A DNA stretch of 64,000 nt from Thermothelomyces thermophilus ATCC 42464 (Eukaryota; Ascomycota; Sordariomycetes; Sordariales; Chaetomiaceae): NCBI RefSeq assembly GCF_000226095.1, contig NC_016476.1, positions 124,001 through 188,000 of the forward strand, given 5' to 3'. Numbering within the stretch: the stretch's first letter is position 1; the number at the start of each line of letters is the position of its first letter. A model generated the notes under the pieces. The model did not search any database, was not told the DNA's origin, and saw only the letters and a list, made by a program, of their open reading frames with translations. This document shows positions 11,296 to 22,849 of this stretch, piece after piece. The position numbers and the translations under genes are program-made.

Positions 11296-13756
11296 TCTGA
11301 TCTCGCGACAGCAGGGCCCTTTTTTTCGTGGGTGGGTTGGGAAAGAAAAGGCTTCTAGAAGATCTAAATGGTTGGGTATATAATAATATGTGTTGCGCTA
11401 CTTGTAAGGTACCGTATTCCTGACGATCGCTAGCCTCCGAGTTTCCAGACTGGGATGGCGTAGAGATCGGCGTTGTGTGTGTACGGCTTCCCTTCATGTA
11501 TATATATGCAAAGCAGATTCATTACCGTTCCGGATAAAATGGGGCCCGGGGAACAATATCGGCCTGCCATAGCGTGTCAAAGTTTAGCTGTTTGTAATTG
11601 GGCCATCGTCCGGTCCTACGGGCTTAGGCTGAAGACGAAGGCTACAATCAAGCTGATTATGAAACCGCATTGTTGATCTGATAGAAGTCAGGTAGCCTCG
11701 AAATCTGTTTCCCCGGGGGGGGGGGGGGGGGAGGGGGACTCACGGGGTTAGTAAGACGGATGGCGCGTGTAAGAGAAGATTGGTGGAAATGAGGTGACGC
11801 GACTTCATAGGTAATTAACGGAAGTAGTCAAAAGAGAAAATAGGAAGAAGACACAGGGGAGAACAAACCGAGAACGAAAAAAAAAAAAAAAAAAAAAAGC
11901 CTTGATCGAAATCAGTTGTCTGAAATCAGTTGCCTCATATCCTCACACCGAGAATGAGAGCATTGTAGAGCACAGTTGATTCAATGATTCATATTGCGAC
12001 TTATTAGCGTACCGCTTCCGGCGAGTGTGGTGAGCTGACGAGGACTTGCTGTCCATCTCTGTCTCCTAAAATTCGGATAGTCATGTTGTTTCGGGGGCTG
12101 CCTCCTGTTGAGTCCCGTAGATCCCCGACTGCGAGATTCTCAACTGATGGACAGACGCCTGCTCGAGCAGCTCGTATGCTATCCGCGTCCCCATGGCTGT
12201 GTCTACGAGACGGGCGTAATCATATTGCGCAGTTTCAGCCTCCCTAGACCCGGCATGACGTGACCTGCCAGGTGTCATCGATCCTCACCTCTGATCCAGA
12301 GTGTCGATGTCTTCGTTCGTACCGGTGTTGTCTGAACCTGCACTAGTCGAGGGCGTACGCCTTCACGGGAAAGAATTCCAACTAAGATGACTACTTACTA
12401 GTCTCTGGAGAAGTCGACAGCGAGACGGAGATCAGACTGGAGAAGGCTGAGGTTGGCCGTGCCCGAGAAGACTTCTACTAAGCACGGGCAGGAGAGGAGA
12501 CCAGAGATCTGTTCATTTGCTCTCCGTCTGACTGACCGCGGCCAGGCAGCGGTGTTTTTTTTGTTTGCCCAGTCGATAGATGACTGGCCAAATATGCTAA
12601 TTATGCCACGGTCGTGAGTTCTTGACCGATGCCTTCATGTAGGTCTATTGACAAATCGAACAGGTCGAAAGCACTGACAAATGGGGCTGTTATCGACAAT
12701 GGAAGAACGTAGATTTCATTCGTCTGGTGTGCCATGATTGTAGTTAGATGTTAGGCAAGACTATGGAACGTGGCTTCCCGCTCAATGGAAGAGAAGAACC
12801 GGCGAAGAATCGAAACTTATAATGGCATTGGAAAGAAGGTCTCGCACGAACCCGTCATAGCGGCACCGCGGGCCTCCGGGCGATTCATCGATGGCCTTGA
12901 TGCCCTGGATCCCGACGTTAAAGATGACTATGATCGGGCGTTAGCGGCGGCCGAAGTAGCTGCCCGTGAGGATTACGAAGATGTTGTTGCTTTGGGATCG
13001 TTAGGATGTTTCAAAACATCAGAGAACTAATCTACCTACGATACATTTGGTTGATACTGTTAATGCTATTGATGCTGTTATAGTTGCTGCTGGCTGGATG
13101 GATAGATGGAATGGATGGAATTTATTTCGCCTGGAAGCACTGAGCCTAAAGGGCCTTGGCACGCTAACTATATACGATTCGTTGGCTTCTGCCATAGTCT
13201 CTCGTACAAGCCCTCTCCTCTTTCCCCTTTTCTCAGGCCACCTCTTGCCTCTTGTCTTGATTGTTAGCAGATCGACTTGGAGGCTGCTTTCTCTAGGTGT
13301 TCAGCGTCCTATCGTCAGCAGCTAAAGCGGGATCTGCTGGTTAAGGCTGTATGGTGTTAGTAGCGTTCCCCTACAATGTTTGCTCCAGTCGTTGTCTTTG
13401 ATGCTGGCATTGTAGCGGGCGGCGGCCGGACTGGCAGCTGTCAGGGAATTCTAGTTATATAACTGGTGGTATGCTTGCTAAGGATTCCCCAAGGTAAATG
13501 TGCATGTGATATTTTTGAGAATCTCCCTTGACGTTTCTTTCGTCACAAGGTTAACACACTGTAGTATCATCCGATCTATCAAGATTGATGACTCAATGGG
13601 AGCTAGACTTCAAGCCGATCCTCCACGAAAAGAAAATACCCAACGTACCTTAGAAGCAGTGGTAGATCCAGACCGCCATCTAGCGGTTCCGACGCCTCCC
13701 TACGCCCCGATCCATCCTGCGAAATTTGTAACGGCAAAGGCTCACTGCAGCCCCCT
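11296..13756. other. Long intergenic region with homopolymer runs
   Basis: About 2.4 kb between AA8 and the hypothetical gene at 13757. It contains a run of about 17 G starting at 11715 and a run of about 20 A at 11878-11898. The only coding-like stretch is the short frame at 12785-13030, listed separately. The rest holds only short, unconvincing frames. Confidence 0.5.
12785..13030 (+). CDS. Small hypothetical protein or last exon
   Basis: An ATG-started frame of 81 residues, acidic and alanine-rich in its middle (DALDPDVKDDYDRALAAAEV), which looks coding rather than random. The frame is open upstream of the ATG to a TAG near 12752, with an AG that could be an acceptor, so it may be the last exon of a longer gene. 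No family was recognised, no signal peptide or membrane segment is seen, and no upstream exon could be fixed. Confidence 0.3.
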   Translation: MEEKNRRRIETYNGIGKKVSHEPVIAAPRASGRFIDGLDALDPDVKDDYDRALAAAEVAAREDYEDVVALGSLGCFKTSEN

Positions 13757-14545
13757 CTAACTCTCTGGGCGGCCAACCCGATCTGAGGACCCAGTCCAGG
13801 TATGGCCCTCTTTCGGCTCGAGTGGTAGCACGATCTCCGAAGGATCCTCGAGTCTCGCCCAAGTCTCCGGTGGAACCCGTGCCTTCACCCATTCTGCCGC
13901 GTCAGGACAATCCTGTACAAATCGTAGAAGCTCCTCAGTCAAGCCCAGGTTACTGAGTAACGTGTTGTGGAGCATCTTTCGTTTCACACGTATTTCCTCG
14001 GCGCGGGATTTGTAACGCCTTGGAGTTCGCCGCTTAGGGTACTCCTGAATAAGGAGGTGGTATGCAACCCGTTGGAATGGATAATGCCGGAGCTCACGAC
14101 GCACCCTACCAGGGAGCGGGTCACGCATCATCACACTGTAGCGCAGTAAGTTAAACAGCCACGGCGGTAGGCAGCCGGAGAGATTGAGGCAGACAAACAA
14201 TTCTTTTCCGGTCCATCGATACCATATAATCGGCGGGTCCGGCGGCGGACTCGGGTCCGGGCCGTGGTGGTCGACAAGGAACCAGCACTCGACGTTATCC
14301 AGGGCAAAGTGGCAGTGGTAGCTCCAGTCGCGCTCGCGGAATTTGTCGTACTCGCGCTGCCAGACGTGCTGGCAGATCAGGTTCACCATTGCGTCGTATC
14401 TCTCCCCAAACTCGGTAGACCTGTCGCCGGAAACGAGGTGCGTTTGGGTCTGCACCAATACGCGGATAGGACGGTCAAGATCGGAGGTGTTGTCGGCAGC
14501 GGCGGCCTCAGTCAAGGTGGGGTCGACAACATTGGGAACGTCCAT
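13757..14545 (-). CDS. Hypothetical protein, 262 residues
   Basis: A single-exon gene with a clear ATG at 14545. The protein is not recognised. The N-terminal 30 residues are acidic. The middle (about 35-130) is rich in Trp, Tyr and His (VWQREYDKF, YHCHFALDNVECWFLVDHHG, WYRWTGKELFVC) and looks like a folded globular domain. Residues about 145-200 are strongly basic (RRELRHY, EYPKRRTPRRYKSRAEE). The end has PPETWARL and a short acidic-to-neutral tail. No signal peptide or membrane helix is evident; one moderately hydrophobic stretch is CLPPWLFNLL. It may be a lineage-specific fungal gene. Neighbours give no functional hint. Confidence 0.6.
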   Translation of the reverse strand: MDVPNVVDPTLTEAAAADNTSDLDRPIRVLVQTQTHLVSGDRSTEFGERYDAMVNLICQHVWQREYDKFRERDWSYHCHFALDNVECWFLVDHHGPDPSPPPDPPIIWYRWTGKELFVCLNLSGCLPPWLFNLLRYSVMMRDPLPGRVRRELRHYPFQRVAYHLLIQEYPKRRTPRRYKSRAEEIRVKRKMLHNTLLSNLGLTEELLRFVQDCPDAAEWVKARVPPETWARLEDPSEIVLPLEPKEGHTWTGSSDRVGRPES

Positions 14546-15075
14546 TGAATGAGTATTGATGCGGTGATTTAGGGAGTCTTGCGAGTTCTGATTGGGTTAA
14601 AGAGGAAACCGCGGTCGGTTTCTCGGCAATACGCTGTATATCCTGAAGTCTGCAGAAATGGGAGGCCTAAGATGCTTAAATAAAAGTGGGAGTGAAGACG
14701 GCCGATTCTGAGCCTGCTGGCAAGGCGAGGTAAGGTAAGATCATAATTACAGGTATCTTTCCAAACATTCTTTGGCTTTGGGGTTTGTTTCTTAGATGGC
14801 CTGCAGCACGCCTAAGCCGGCACTTAGGCAGCAGTAAGCGCGTGTAGGTATATACATACATACATACACCTTAAGCGCGTTGTGCAGGGAGATGGTAAAT
14901 AACCACCATGGCTGGTACTGCGCCGGTACATACATCGATGGGCCTGTGCGCGGCCTGAACGCCACCGTCGGAAATTGCGACCTACTGGACCTCTTTTTCC
15001 TACACCCAGCAGGCCAAAAAACGCGGTCTGCGCATCATCACCAATATTCGCGTCTAAGCAGGACCGATCTCGACC
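14546..15075. other. Divergent promoter region
   Basis: 530 bp between the start of the hypothetical gene (minus) and the kinase-like gene (plus). It must carry both promoters. A CATA repeat (ATACATACATACATACACC) lies at 14852-14870. No conserved site was recognised. Confidence 0.4.
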
Positions 15076-16356
15076 ATGGCTAGCTCTAGGCTAGCCTTGG
15101 CACTTCGACACTCCCTCCTATGGCCAAGAACAGTGGCTTTGCAAAGCGTCCGGCGACCTGCCTACCTAATTTCCCCATTCTGGAATCATCTTCCCGGACT
15201 ATCGTTACTCCAATTTTGGCAATACCGTACCCAGCATACTATAGGTTCGTCAAGAACTAGGCGCTCCGAGCCCTTCCTAGTGGACTCGGCGATTCGCGGC
15301 GATTCAGGAAGGATATACAAAGTTGAGGAGATTCTATCGGTGCGCCGAAAGCCCCTGTTGTGTGTGTACCGCGCCAGGTGTGTTCTTAGTGTGTTCTTTT
15401 GTCTTGCGCGCGCCAGGCGGTGAGAAGGAAAAGGAAACTGACCGACACCTTCGCCGACAGTTCCGAAGGGAAGCAGTTCATCCTGAAGGACATGATCAAA
15501 GGGGAGTTCGACTATCAACTGTCCCTGCAGACCCCCCTTGCCCCATGCCCAAATATCAGGGTGCTGGTTGACACCATTCGCGACGACGAGATGTTTGTCT
15601 ATGACTTCCTCCCAGGCGACCTCCTCCATCTCTCCCAGCAGGCCCTGTCAACGCAGACACGGAGGCACATCCTAAAGAGTGCCCTCCTCGGACTTGCCGA
15701 ATTGCATGACAGAGGCATTATCCACACAGGTTTTTAAACACCCTACCAACCCCTAGACCCCAGCTGCACAGGCGCTGACTTTCGCAGACATCAAGCCTAA
15801 CAACATCCTCCTGGACTACGACACGTCCGGCCCAGATATCCGCATCACCCAAGTGCGTATCTCGGACCTAGAAGATTCTGTACTCCTTGGCCCAGGCAAG
15901 AGCATAAAAGGCTGTCTCTGCGGCAACGAGCTCTGGCGGAGCCCCGAGTCCTGGGCGCGGGCCAAGCAAAATACTCCATCCGACATCTACTCGTTCGCCA
16001 TCATGGCTATCTACGTCATGAGCAACGAGATAGTCTTCCGCGTGAGTGACGAGGAGCTGAAGAGCGACATGGCTTGGTGGCACATTCTCCGGCGTCACAT
16101 CTCGTACTTTGCCGACGAGAGTGGGTTTCAGGGTCTACTTGGTCATATCGGGGAGGACAACCCCTTCTTCGAGCGGCTGATTGCCCTGACTGGCGACTTT
16201 AACGCCGAGAAACCCAGGCAGCCGTTCGCCCTTTGGCATTACGTGGAGCCGGATTTCCGCGACTTGGTGGGCAAGATGGCGAATCTGGATCCGAACAGAA
16301 GGATAACCGCGAGGGAGGCTTTAGAGCATCCTTGGTTTAAGAAGGCAGTGTTGTAG
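15076..16356 (+). CDS. Protein-kinase-like protein with mitochondrial-type leader
   Basis: Three exons (15076-15377, 15428-15729, 15788-16356; introns 50 and 58 bp) give 390 residues. Residues 1-64 contain many Arg, Ser and Leu and no acidic residue, as in mitochondrial presequences. A kinase fold follows: Lys121 (FILKD) as the VAIK lysine, catalytic-loop HTDIKPNN at 200-207 with Asp202, metal-binding Asp228 in SDLED where DFG is usual, and SPESW in place of APE. The C-lobe ends with ITAREALEHPWF, a typical kinase end. HRD is HTD and DFG is DLE, so activity may be low or unusual, but the key Lys and both Asp are present. The glycine loop is weak (RGDSGRIY). Intron 1 acceptor choice (AAG at 15425-15427) is inferred from frame and family fit. 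Substrate unknown. Confidence 0.8.
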
Positions 16357-18012
16357 TTCTAAGGGGTAGGCTGCAAGCGTCGGCGCGTAGCACGCCCAGG
16401 GCTTCTGCATGGCACTACAGAACTGAAACAGTCTCTCTACAAGTCTCCGTTTCACGCCCACGTCTTGAGCCAGGATTTTTCAAGCCTCAATGTTCACAGC
16501 ACCCGTGGAGATCAACAACTCAATTAAGCATTAGGTAATATACCCCTGAGAAAGTATATGGTACTAAATTCCCTAGTAGCATAGACAGTCCGGAAGATCA
16601 GAATCCGCCTAGTATTATATATTTAAGCTATTTCTTCTCAGTAAGTAGCTCGTACTTTATCTTAATTAGAAATTAATATTATAATAAAGGGTAGGAATAT
16701 CTACGTTTATAAAGATAACTACCTAAAGGACCCTATCGGGATTGCCGCGTCACCGCTTTAGCCCGATCTATCGGCTACGGATGAGATAGATCAGTCTAGG
16801 AGTGAAAAGAGCCTAGGAGAAGCAGTCATGAAAGAGGGGATGATGATGATCACATGTCTATAACTTCTGGCCGACGGTACAAGTCTTCCTACTACGGAGA
16901 CCTCACATCTGGGGTTAGCACCGGTTGGTAATGGTATGGGCGGCGGCGTAGGTTTGTTATAAGCAAACGGAGGCACACCCGAGGATGGAGATTTAGGGTT
17001 TATATAGCCCTTGTCAGAAGACCAATGGGAAACCTTCCTCATACGTGAATTTGAGACCAACGCGTAGGATTTGGATTATAGGCCATATCCTATAGAGGAG
17101 CCTCAGTGATCATGGCTCTCCGGAACCACATCATACTTCAGGAGAATAAACGCAATTCTACCACTCGTCGCCTCTATCTTCTTATCTTTGTCAAGTCAGA
17201 GGATGTCACCATTCTGTAGCGTGATCTTTTCCTCCCTATCCGACTTTCTAACCATAACCTTGTAGGTCGTTCGTAATCCTCTAGAAGGAGAACTGCCTGT
17301 AACTACTGTCCTCTCCCCTGGCATTTAGGGCGGCAGGACAACTACAACCAAATGAATCTAGCCATCTGTAGGTAGGCCTCCTTCTAGATAGATAAGTCTA
17401 ACTTCACGCCGAAGCTAGATTGTCTTGCCTTGGCCCTTTGCTTCTTATTTAATAGACCATTGCTATACTTCTAATTAGTAAAGTACATTCCACGAGAGAT
17501 CGTTAACCTTTGCTCACCTTGTTTTCGTCTTCGTCTGTGTAGAATGTGCTAATAACATTCTTGATCTCCCGCCGCTGTATTATATCTTCTAGCGGCATTG
17601 CCCGGAGACCTTCGAGCTTCAGAGTCAACTCTTCGTTATCAAGGCAGACTCTTTTAGCGAACCTCCGAAAACCTTCTGTCGCTTTAAGGAGAGACATATA
17701 GTAGCAAGAATCAATTTATATTGGGGAATCTAAGAACAATTTGAGTAGAAATCGCTAACGTTAAATATATGCCATTCTATATTGTACGAGCGACAGAGCC
17801 TTGCCCAAATTTATAGTTGCTAAGACGAACTAGTCTATGCTAATAGCGACAGTTCTAATAGTGATAGTGTAGAGTTCGAGATGGGAATGGAGGCATTCTT
17901 ATAACTGCTTACTATTAAGCTTAGTACTAAGCTGATTAGGCTACCGATAGGTGTCAAGAACTCCCGAACTACGGTCCGTCAGTTAGATGCTTACCTTTAA
18001 TCTCTAATATCA
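16357..18012. other. Intergenic region, partly AT-rich, with gene relic
   Basis: About 1.65 kb downstream of the kinase-like gene. From about 16540 the DNA becomes AT- and TA-rich, as if mildly RIP-mutated. The only coding trace is the minus-strand relic at 17103-17697, listed separately. No intact transposon end was found. Confidence 0.4.
17103..17697 (-). pseudogene. Decayed hypothetical gene
   Basis: On the minus strand an ATG at 17697 opens a coding-like frame of 64 residues (RRFAKRVCLDNEELTLKLEG and so on). It ends near a possible donor, ACAAG|GTGAGC. About 250 bp further on, at roughly 17280-17105, a second coding-like stretch reads TYKVMVRKSDREEKITLQNG and continues, after one TGA, into DKDKKIEATSGRIAFILLKY. 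The pieces could be exons of one gene, now broken. No family was recognised. It may alternatively be a live gene with a misread exon. Confidence 0.3.
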
Positions 18013-18017
18013 CTCTA

Positions 18018-18227
18018 TGTCGGAAGCTGTGGAGCTTCCAAGCGTATTAGCCACGCGTTTGCCACAGCTGTATGAGGCTGTTCAACGCATTGGCCAGTCC
18101 CTTTGTCTATAAATACCACTCGTTTTTGTCTCCTTTGTAGATAGCTTCAACAAGGCACTGTCTCCTTCGTACAGCCACCCACTGCAGACTGCTTTCAACG
18201 CTCCCGGAGCTTCCACTGCGTTCGGCA
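18018..18227 (+). repeat. Solo LTR, copy 1
   Basis: A 210-bp sequence starting TGTCGGAAGC and ending GTTCGGCA, flanked on both sides by CTCTA (18013-18017 and 18228-18232), a perfect 5-bp target duplication. It contains a TATAAATA box and is clearly related to the copy at 32301-32513 in the same orientation, including CTCCTTTGTAGATAG and CAACAAGGCACT. No internal retrotransposon sequence follows, so it is a solo LTR left by recombination. Strand is set by the TATA box. Confidence 0.85.
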
Positions 18228-18232
18228 CTCTA

Positions 18233-19774
18233 CCATTAACAGTTCCTCACACATCATCCCTGGCGCCCGTCACAGCCGACCCTACAGGATAACCAGACAT
18301 TTCACATTGCCAGTACACCAGAACGAAGCCATTGACCACTAAAACGCCGTGAGCACTTCAGCCAGTCCCTCCATCCGGCAACTGAAACTGAATATATGTA
18401 TATGCGGACATGGATAATACCCCACTTTCTCATGACCCGACCATCATCCAAAACCGACTATCTAAAACGCCCTGGACGGCAAGTCAGCGAAGCCGTCAGG
18501 CCACGTCGGTTCGCGTCTAATCTAATTGGAGCCGAGGTCCTCAGCCAATGTCCGCGGGATCATCTCTGAAAAATCACTCGTGCCTTCTCATCCGGATGAG
18601 GTGCCCGATGCCGCACTCCCAGAGAGCCACACCGTCGCCCTCGATCTCTGCTGTTTACGTTGAGACCCCCACCCACGCCGAAACCAGCCTTGGACTGACT
18701 GACCAAGCCCGAGCCAAGCCCAGGTCCGCAACTGAGTCCTCTGACGCTGAACCGGCACGGCTAGGCATTTTATACTACAGCTACTTGCCCCGTCGGAGGA
18801 ACGGGCCGCTTTTCGGTGTTTACTGGTACATAGCAAGATTGATCCGAGCCCAATCAGTGCATGCGAATAAGTGATAACAGGCAGTTCAACCGGTGAAGTG
18901 CCGCCCAATCCCGATGCAGCAACCTCAAGGCCGCCGCAGCTCGCTGCCTAGCTACCCGACAAAGAACCCCACCACAACCAGTTAAAAAGAGCTATCCTCA
19001 CGATCCTCACCGGGAAAGGTGCATCAATGCACACCACTGATTGGACGTCCGGTCACCAAAATTGTGCATAATCGAGGAGGGGCATTTTTGCAAGCCCGAT
19101 GGCAGACTCATTGCGCAAGGTTTGGAACAGGTAGTCACACTGCCTTGGCCAAAAGAAGTACCCGGCACCTCGATGTACACGTGTGACTGTGCATTGTCGT
19201 TGCTTCACCTGGATGTGCGGATGACCCCGTAACTCCCTGGGTATAGTACCTGCACGGTACAATGTCATTCACGCAAGGACAGCCTTCCCCTTAGCTGCAC
19301 AAGAGGCTGAGATGGCTGTTCAGTGCCGGCACATGTAGGCAGGCGGCCCAGCCGTATATATATGTGCTTATTCGCCTCCTAGTCATGTACACAGCCCCAA
19401 GTCTTTCCTCTCATCAGTCTACGACAACATTTGTTTCATTTATGTGAGTTGAACAAATCCCCATTCTGCAAGGGGTACAGTCCAAGTTTGGGTCTTGTCC
19501 GAGTCCGCCGCCAGACGAACCATAAGCAGAGGCAAGTCTTTGTCTAAGGTATGTACGTCTTGTTTCATCCTTTGGAGAATTTGCAGTCGAGTCCCACTAA
19601 ATGAGCGGCAATTCCACAATGCCAGAAACGCCATGTGTCAACCCCGCAACAGAAGGTCTGTATAGGCTCATTGCTGATAACTGGTAGGTCGCCCAGCCGC
19701 TATCAGCTGTCTACGGTAGCATCACTACACGTGTAAACCGCCCAACTGTTAGACTTCCTCTGCATCACCCCACA
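18233..19774. other. Intergenic region upstream of kinase gene
   Basis: About 1.5 kb of normal-composition DNA. Short frames on both strands lack good starts, introns or recognisable motifs. The last 300 bp should carry the promoter of the kinase at 19775. A TATATATATG stretch lies at about 19355. Confidence 0.4.
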
Positions 19775-20683
19775 ATGGCACCCTTCCTCCGCATGCCATT
19801 TCGCTCACTCTCGGCCGACAATCTTATCTCCAGGGGCGCCGCCGGCCATGTTTTCCATATTAGCCCAAACATCGTCTTGAAGTGTCCTACCAAGTTCGAC
19901 AATGGCTTGCCCGAGCAGATTAAGGAAATGGAAGAGAGCAGCAAGAAAATTGAGGCCGAGAAGGCGGTATATCGCATCCTGATGGAGCACCCACACCCAA
20001 ATATCGTCCAGTGCATCCTCTGTGTCCCGGAAGGCATCTTCCTACGCCGAATGGAATCTACGCTTCAAGAACGGCTATCCCAGTCTCGGAAGGCTACCAT
20101 TCCGGCCCGTACCCAGGAACGATGGGTTCTACAGCTAACCAGTGCTGTCGCTTGGCTCGAACGTCTCGGCCTCGTTCACGGCGATCTCCGGCCGGCCAAT
20201 ATCCTTCTTGATGCAAACGACAATATCCAACTTAGCGACTTTGACGCGACCGTCAAGCCGGGCGCAGAACTTATAGTAGCAAGCGAGCCTTTCTGCAAGA
20301 TGGACGAGAATTTCGAAACGCCGCCTGCTGGTCCGGTCAGCGAACAGTTCTCGCTTGCCTCGTGTATCTACACCATCCGATTTGGACACTGGCCTTGGCA
20401 CGAACTCGATCCCCGAGCTAGGGGTGAGAAGCTGAGGAGGAATAAGTTTCCGTCGGTTTCGGCAGATATAGTCTTTGGCGACGTGACGACGCGGTGCTGG
20501 CACGGCGAATATACATCCATCGCGTCTGTCCAGCAAGATGTCCTCTCCCGGCTTGGACGGAGTATTGCTAAAGACGAAGCTTTGATGCAAGTAGCCATTG
20601 AGGAAATTGCTACGCAGTATCCTCTGCTGAGAGCTGAATGTGAGAGATTCGTGGCAACGCAGGCGCGGGAAAGAAGCTCCTAG
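19775..20683 (+). CDS. Small protein kinase (fungal HGDLRPAN type)
   Basis: Single-exon gene, 302 residues, with kinase landmarks in order: glycine loop SRGAAGHVF (19-27), Lys36 in IVLKC, a probable C-helix Glu near 59-62, catalytic loop HGDLRPANILL (135-145; HRDLKPxN variant with Asp137 and Asn142), and SDFDAT at 154-159 where DFG has become DFD. The C-lobe is short: after the activation segment there is a WPWHEL motif at about 209-214 and then about 90 helical residues. All catalytic residues are present, so it is probably active, though the Gly-to-Asp change in DFG is unusual. This class of small kinases is expanded in filamentous ascomycetes. Substrate and role are unknown. No signal peptide or membrane segment. 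Confidence 0.82.
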   Translation: MAPFLRMPFRSLSADNLISRGAAGHVFHISPNIVLKCPTKFDNGLPEQIKEMEESSKKIEAEKAVYRILMEHPHPNIVQCILCVPEGIFLRRMESTLQERLSQSRKATIPARTQERWVLQLTSAVAWLERLGLVHGDLRPANILLDANDNIQLSDFDATVKPGAELIVASEPFCKMDENFETPPAGPVSEQFSLASCIYTIRFGHWPWHELDPRARGEKLRRNKFPSVSADIVFGDVTTRCWHGEYTSIASVQQDVLSRLGRSIAKDEALMQVAIEEIATQYPLLRAECERFVATQARERSS

Positions 20684-22849
20684 AAAAGGAAAACTGTTAG
20701 ACGTTAGCTTACCATATCGTGTATGATCTAGCCTATCATGTTCTGTACAATGCACCCCCGTTTAGATTCGCAATTTGTCTCTTTTCTGTGTATTAGGTTG
20801 CGTGAAGTAATTATGCCTGAATGTCTGCTCTGCTCCCGAATACCGACCGGATCCAAGGTTAGACAACTAACGAACAACTTCTCTATGCCAACTGAAGTCC
20901 TGCTTCCTGCTTCCCTGGGTCTCTGTTGTTTCATCTGATACAACTGCACTTCGCGCTGTGTCTCTTGCATGTTTCGCGCCTCTCTGTTAGTAGCAGTCCA
21001 GCCACCGTTGCGAGCAAGTGTCAGCAAATGATCCACCGTGCAAGTTGAAATCAGCAACCTACCGTACACACACCAATTAATTACTAGCTAGTAGCTAAGT
21101 TCTAAGTAGGCAGCTAGAATATACACGGATATCTTTTCTGGAAAATCGAAGCAATATATCCTTCGACTACGGTCCGCTTCATGCACCTCGTCTCGCGGTC
21201 CTAATGATGTTTGAAGCGGAGCCCCATAGCTCCGTAGGCTCGATGCGCGAAACTATTGAACTGATGATGACTCTCACACCACCATACAAACACCTCAACC
21301 AAACTCTCCTCCAGTCAGATGGAGAGAAGCGTGGGTACAATGCATCCGGGGCATGCAGACACCCAGGGCGACGACAAACACAACGCCTCCCGATCGCAAT
21401 AGACAACAGAAATAAAAACAACCGTGTCGATGCCCCTCAGGGAAGATGAAAAGGAACCCACGTACGTGGGAAGCGAAGGGATTCCTCAAAGGTAGAAAGT
21501 CCATTGCGTAGTTGTCTGCTTTGTTTTGTCTGTATTGGTGTCCCTAATACTAGTACACGCCCAGAGATTCGGCCAATGAAGGCCCTACTTCAACATGACT
21601 ATACTTGCTTTGTCTAGGCAGACGAGCAGAGTCCAACGGGCACCGAAAATGGAGCAGCCACAGCAGGAGGAAATACCTAATCACTGCAGCTTCCCGGCCG
21701 GTTTGGCTCTAACACATGTCTCTGCCACATGTGGTTGGCTGGTGCGGCAAACCGGTCATAGTTGCTAAGCCCACTGATGAAAGATGGTGGTTCCAATAGA
21801 TGGAAGAAGGTGGTAGTATTCAAAATAGTTCAAAAGTGCGATGTCTTCTTCCTACGTTTGCTGGCCCTGTGGCTCTGTATAAGTAGAGGGTAGGAACAAA
21901 GAACCCTCCGTTTGCCGGTCCGTTTGCCAGATCCACGGGGCTTATCTAACCTTACATGACAAACGCGTCCGCAGACAAACGAACTGTATCACCCACCTAC
22001 TGTTCGTTGTTTTCTGGTTATTTGTCTGGCTGCAGTACGGAGTATAAGTATTACCTATTACCTACAGCACTCTCTCCCTCTCCAACGCCTCGATTCGTCA
22101 CAAGTTTCTCCTGATCAGAAGCCCCAACAGATCTCTTTTGCTAGCTGGACCTGGCGAACTCATCTCTGCAGTGTCATCTCGATCATCTCGGTCAACTCGC
22201 TTCCAGGTTTGCCGGGCCAGAGCTGGTGCGGCTGGAGCAGTCATTGGCAGGTCGCTGGTAGGGTTATTAGTTAGTTTCATCCCATCACAGGTTCGTGGAC
22301 CTCACCGCATTCTGCCCCGGGCTCTGAAGACAACGGTACTTACATAATTAATCAAAACCGCCGAAATCCCGCCTGAAGCTCGATTCTTCTCTTCACATCT
22401 CCGCCAACCACGCCCGCTGCAATCGAAAGAGCCACTCCGAGATCCTGCTATCTGAAGCGAAGGTCCGATTTATAATTACGCTTAGTCGCCGAGCCACCCA
22501 ATTCTAAACTAATCGAACGCCGGCTCATCAGAATTGCGCAGGAGCGAGGGCGGACATCTCCAGATCATCGCAAGACGTAAGTAAACACCACGCGAAATAC
22601 CCATGATTTTGTGCTGCCCGCCAGCAAACCGACATACGGGAGCGCATATCACCCTGCCTGTGTGCAACAGATTCCCAACTATTGAGCCCCTACCATATCT
22701 ATTCAGAGTCCATTCTATTCTAAAGAAGCATTGAGAAAGAGACCCCTAAACTCGCCACAAAGCTAACACACAATCCTAGCACCCATATTTTAAGTTGTGG
22801 AAAGGACACCGTCTGTTGTCCTCTACATATCGCATATCCGTCATCAAAG
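20684..22849. other. Long intergenic region and MYND gene leader
   Basis: About 2.2 kb without a convincing gene. The last several hundred bases probably form the promoter and long 5' leader of the MYND gene; GTAAGTAAAC at about 22577 could be the donor of a leader intron. CT-rich runs near 22070-22085 are typical fungal core promoter sequence. A minus-strand frame at 21295-21504 was judged non-coding. Confidence 0.4.

Noticed and set aside
11715-11900. Long G and A homopolymers as a possible assembly or regulatory mark
   Set aside because: Such runs occur in fungal intergenic DNA and have no supporting context; length may be a sequencing artefact.
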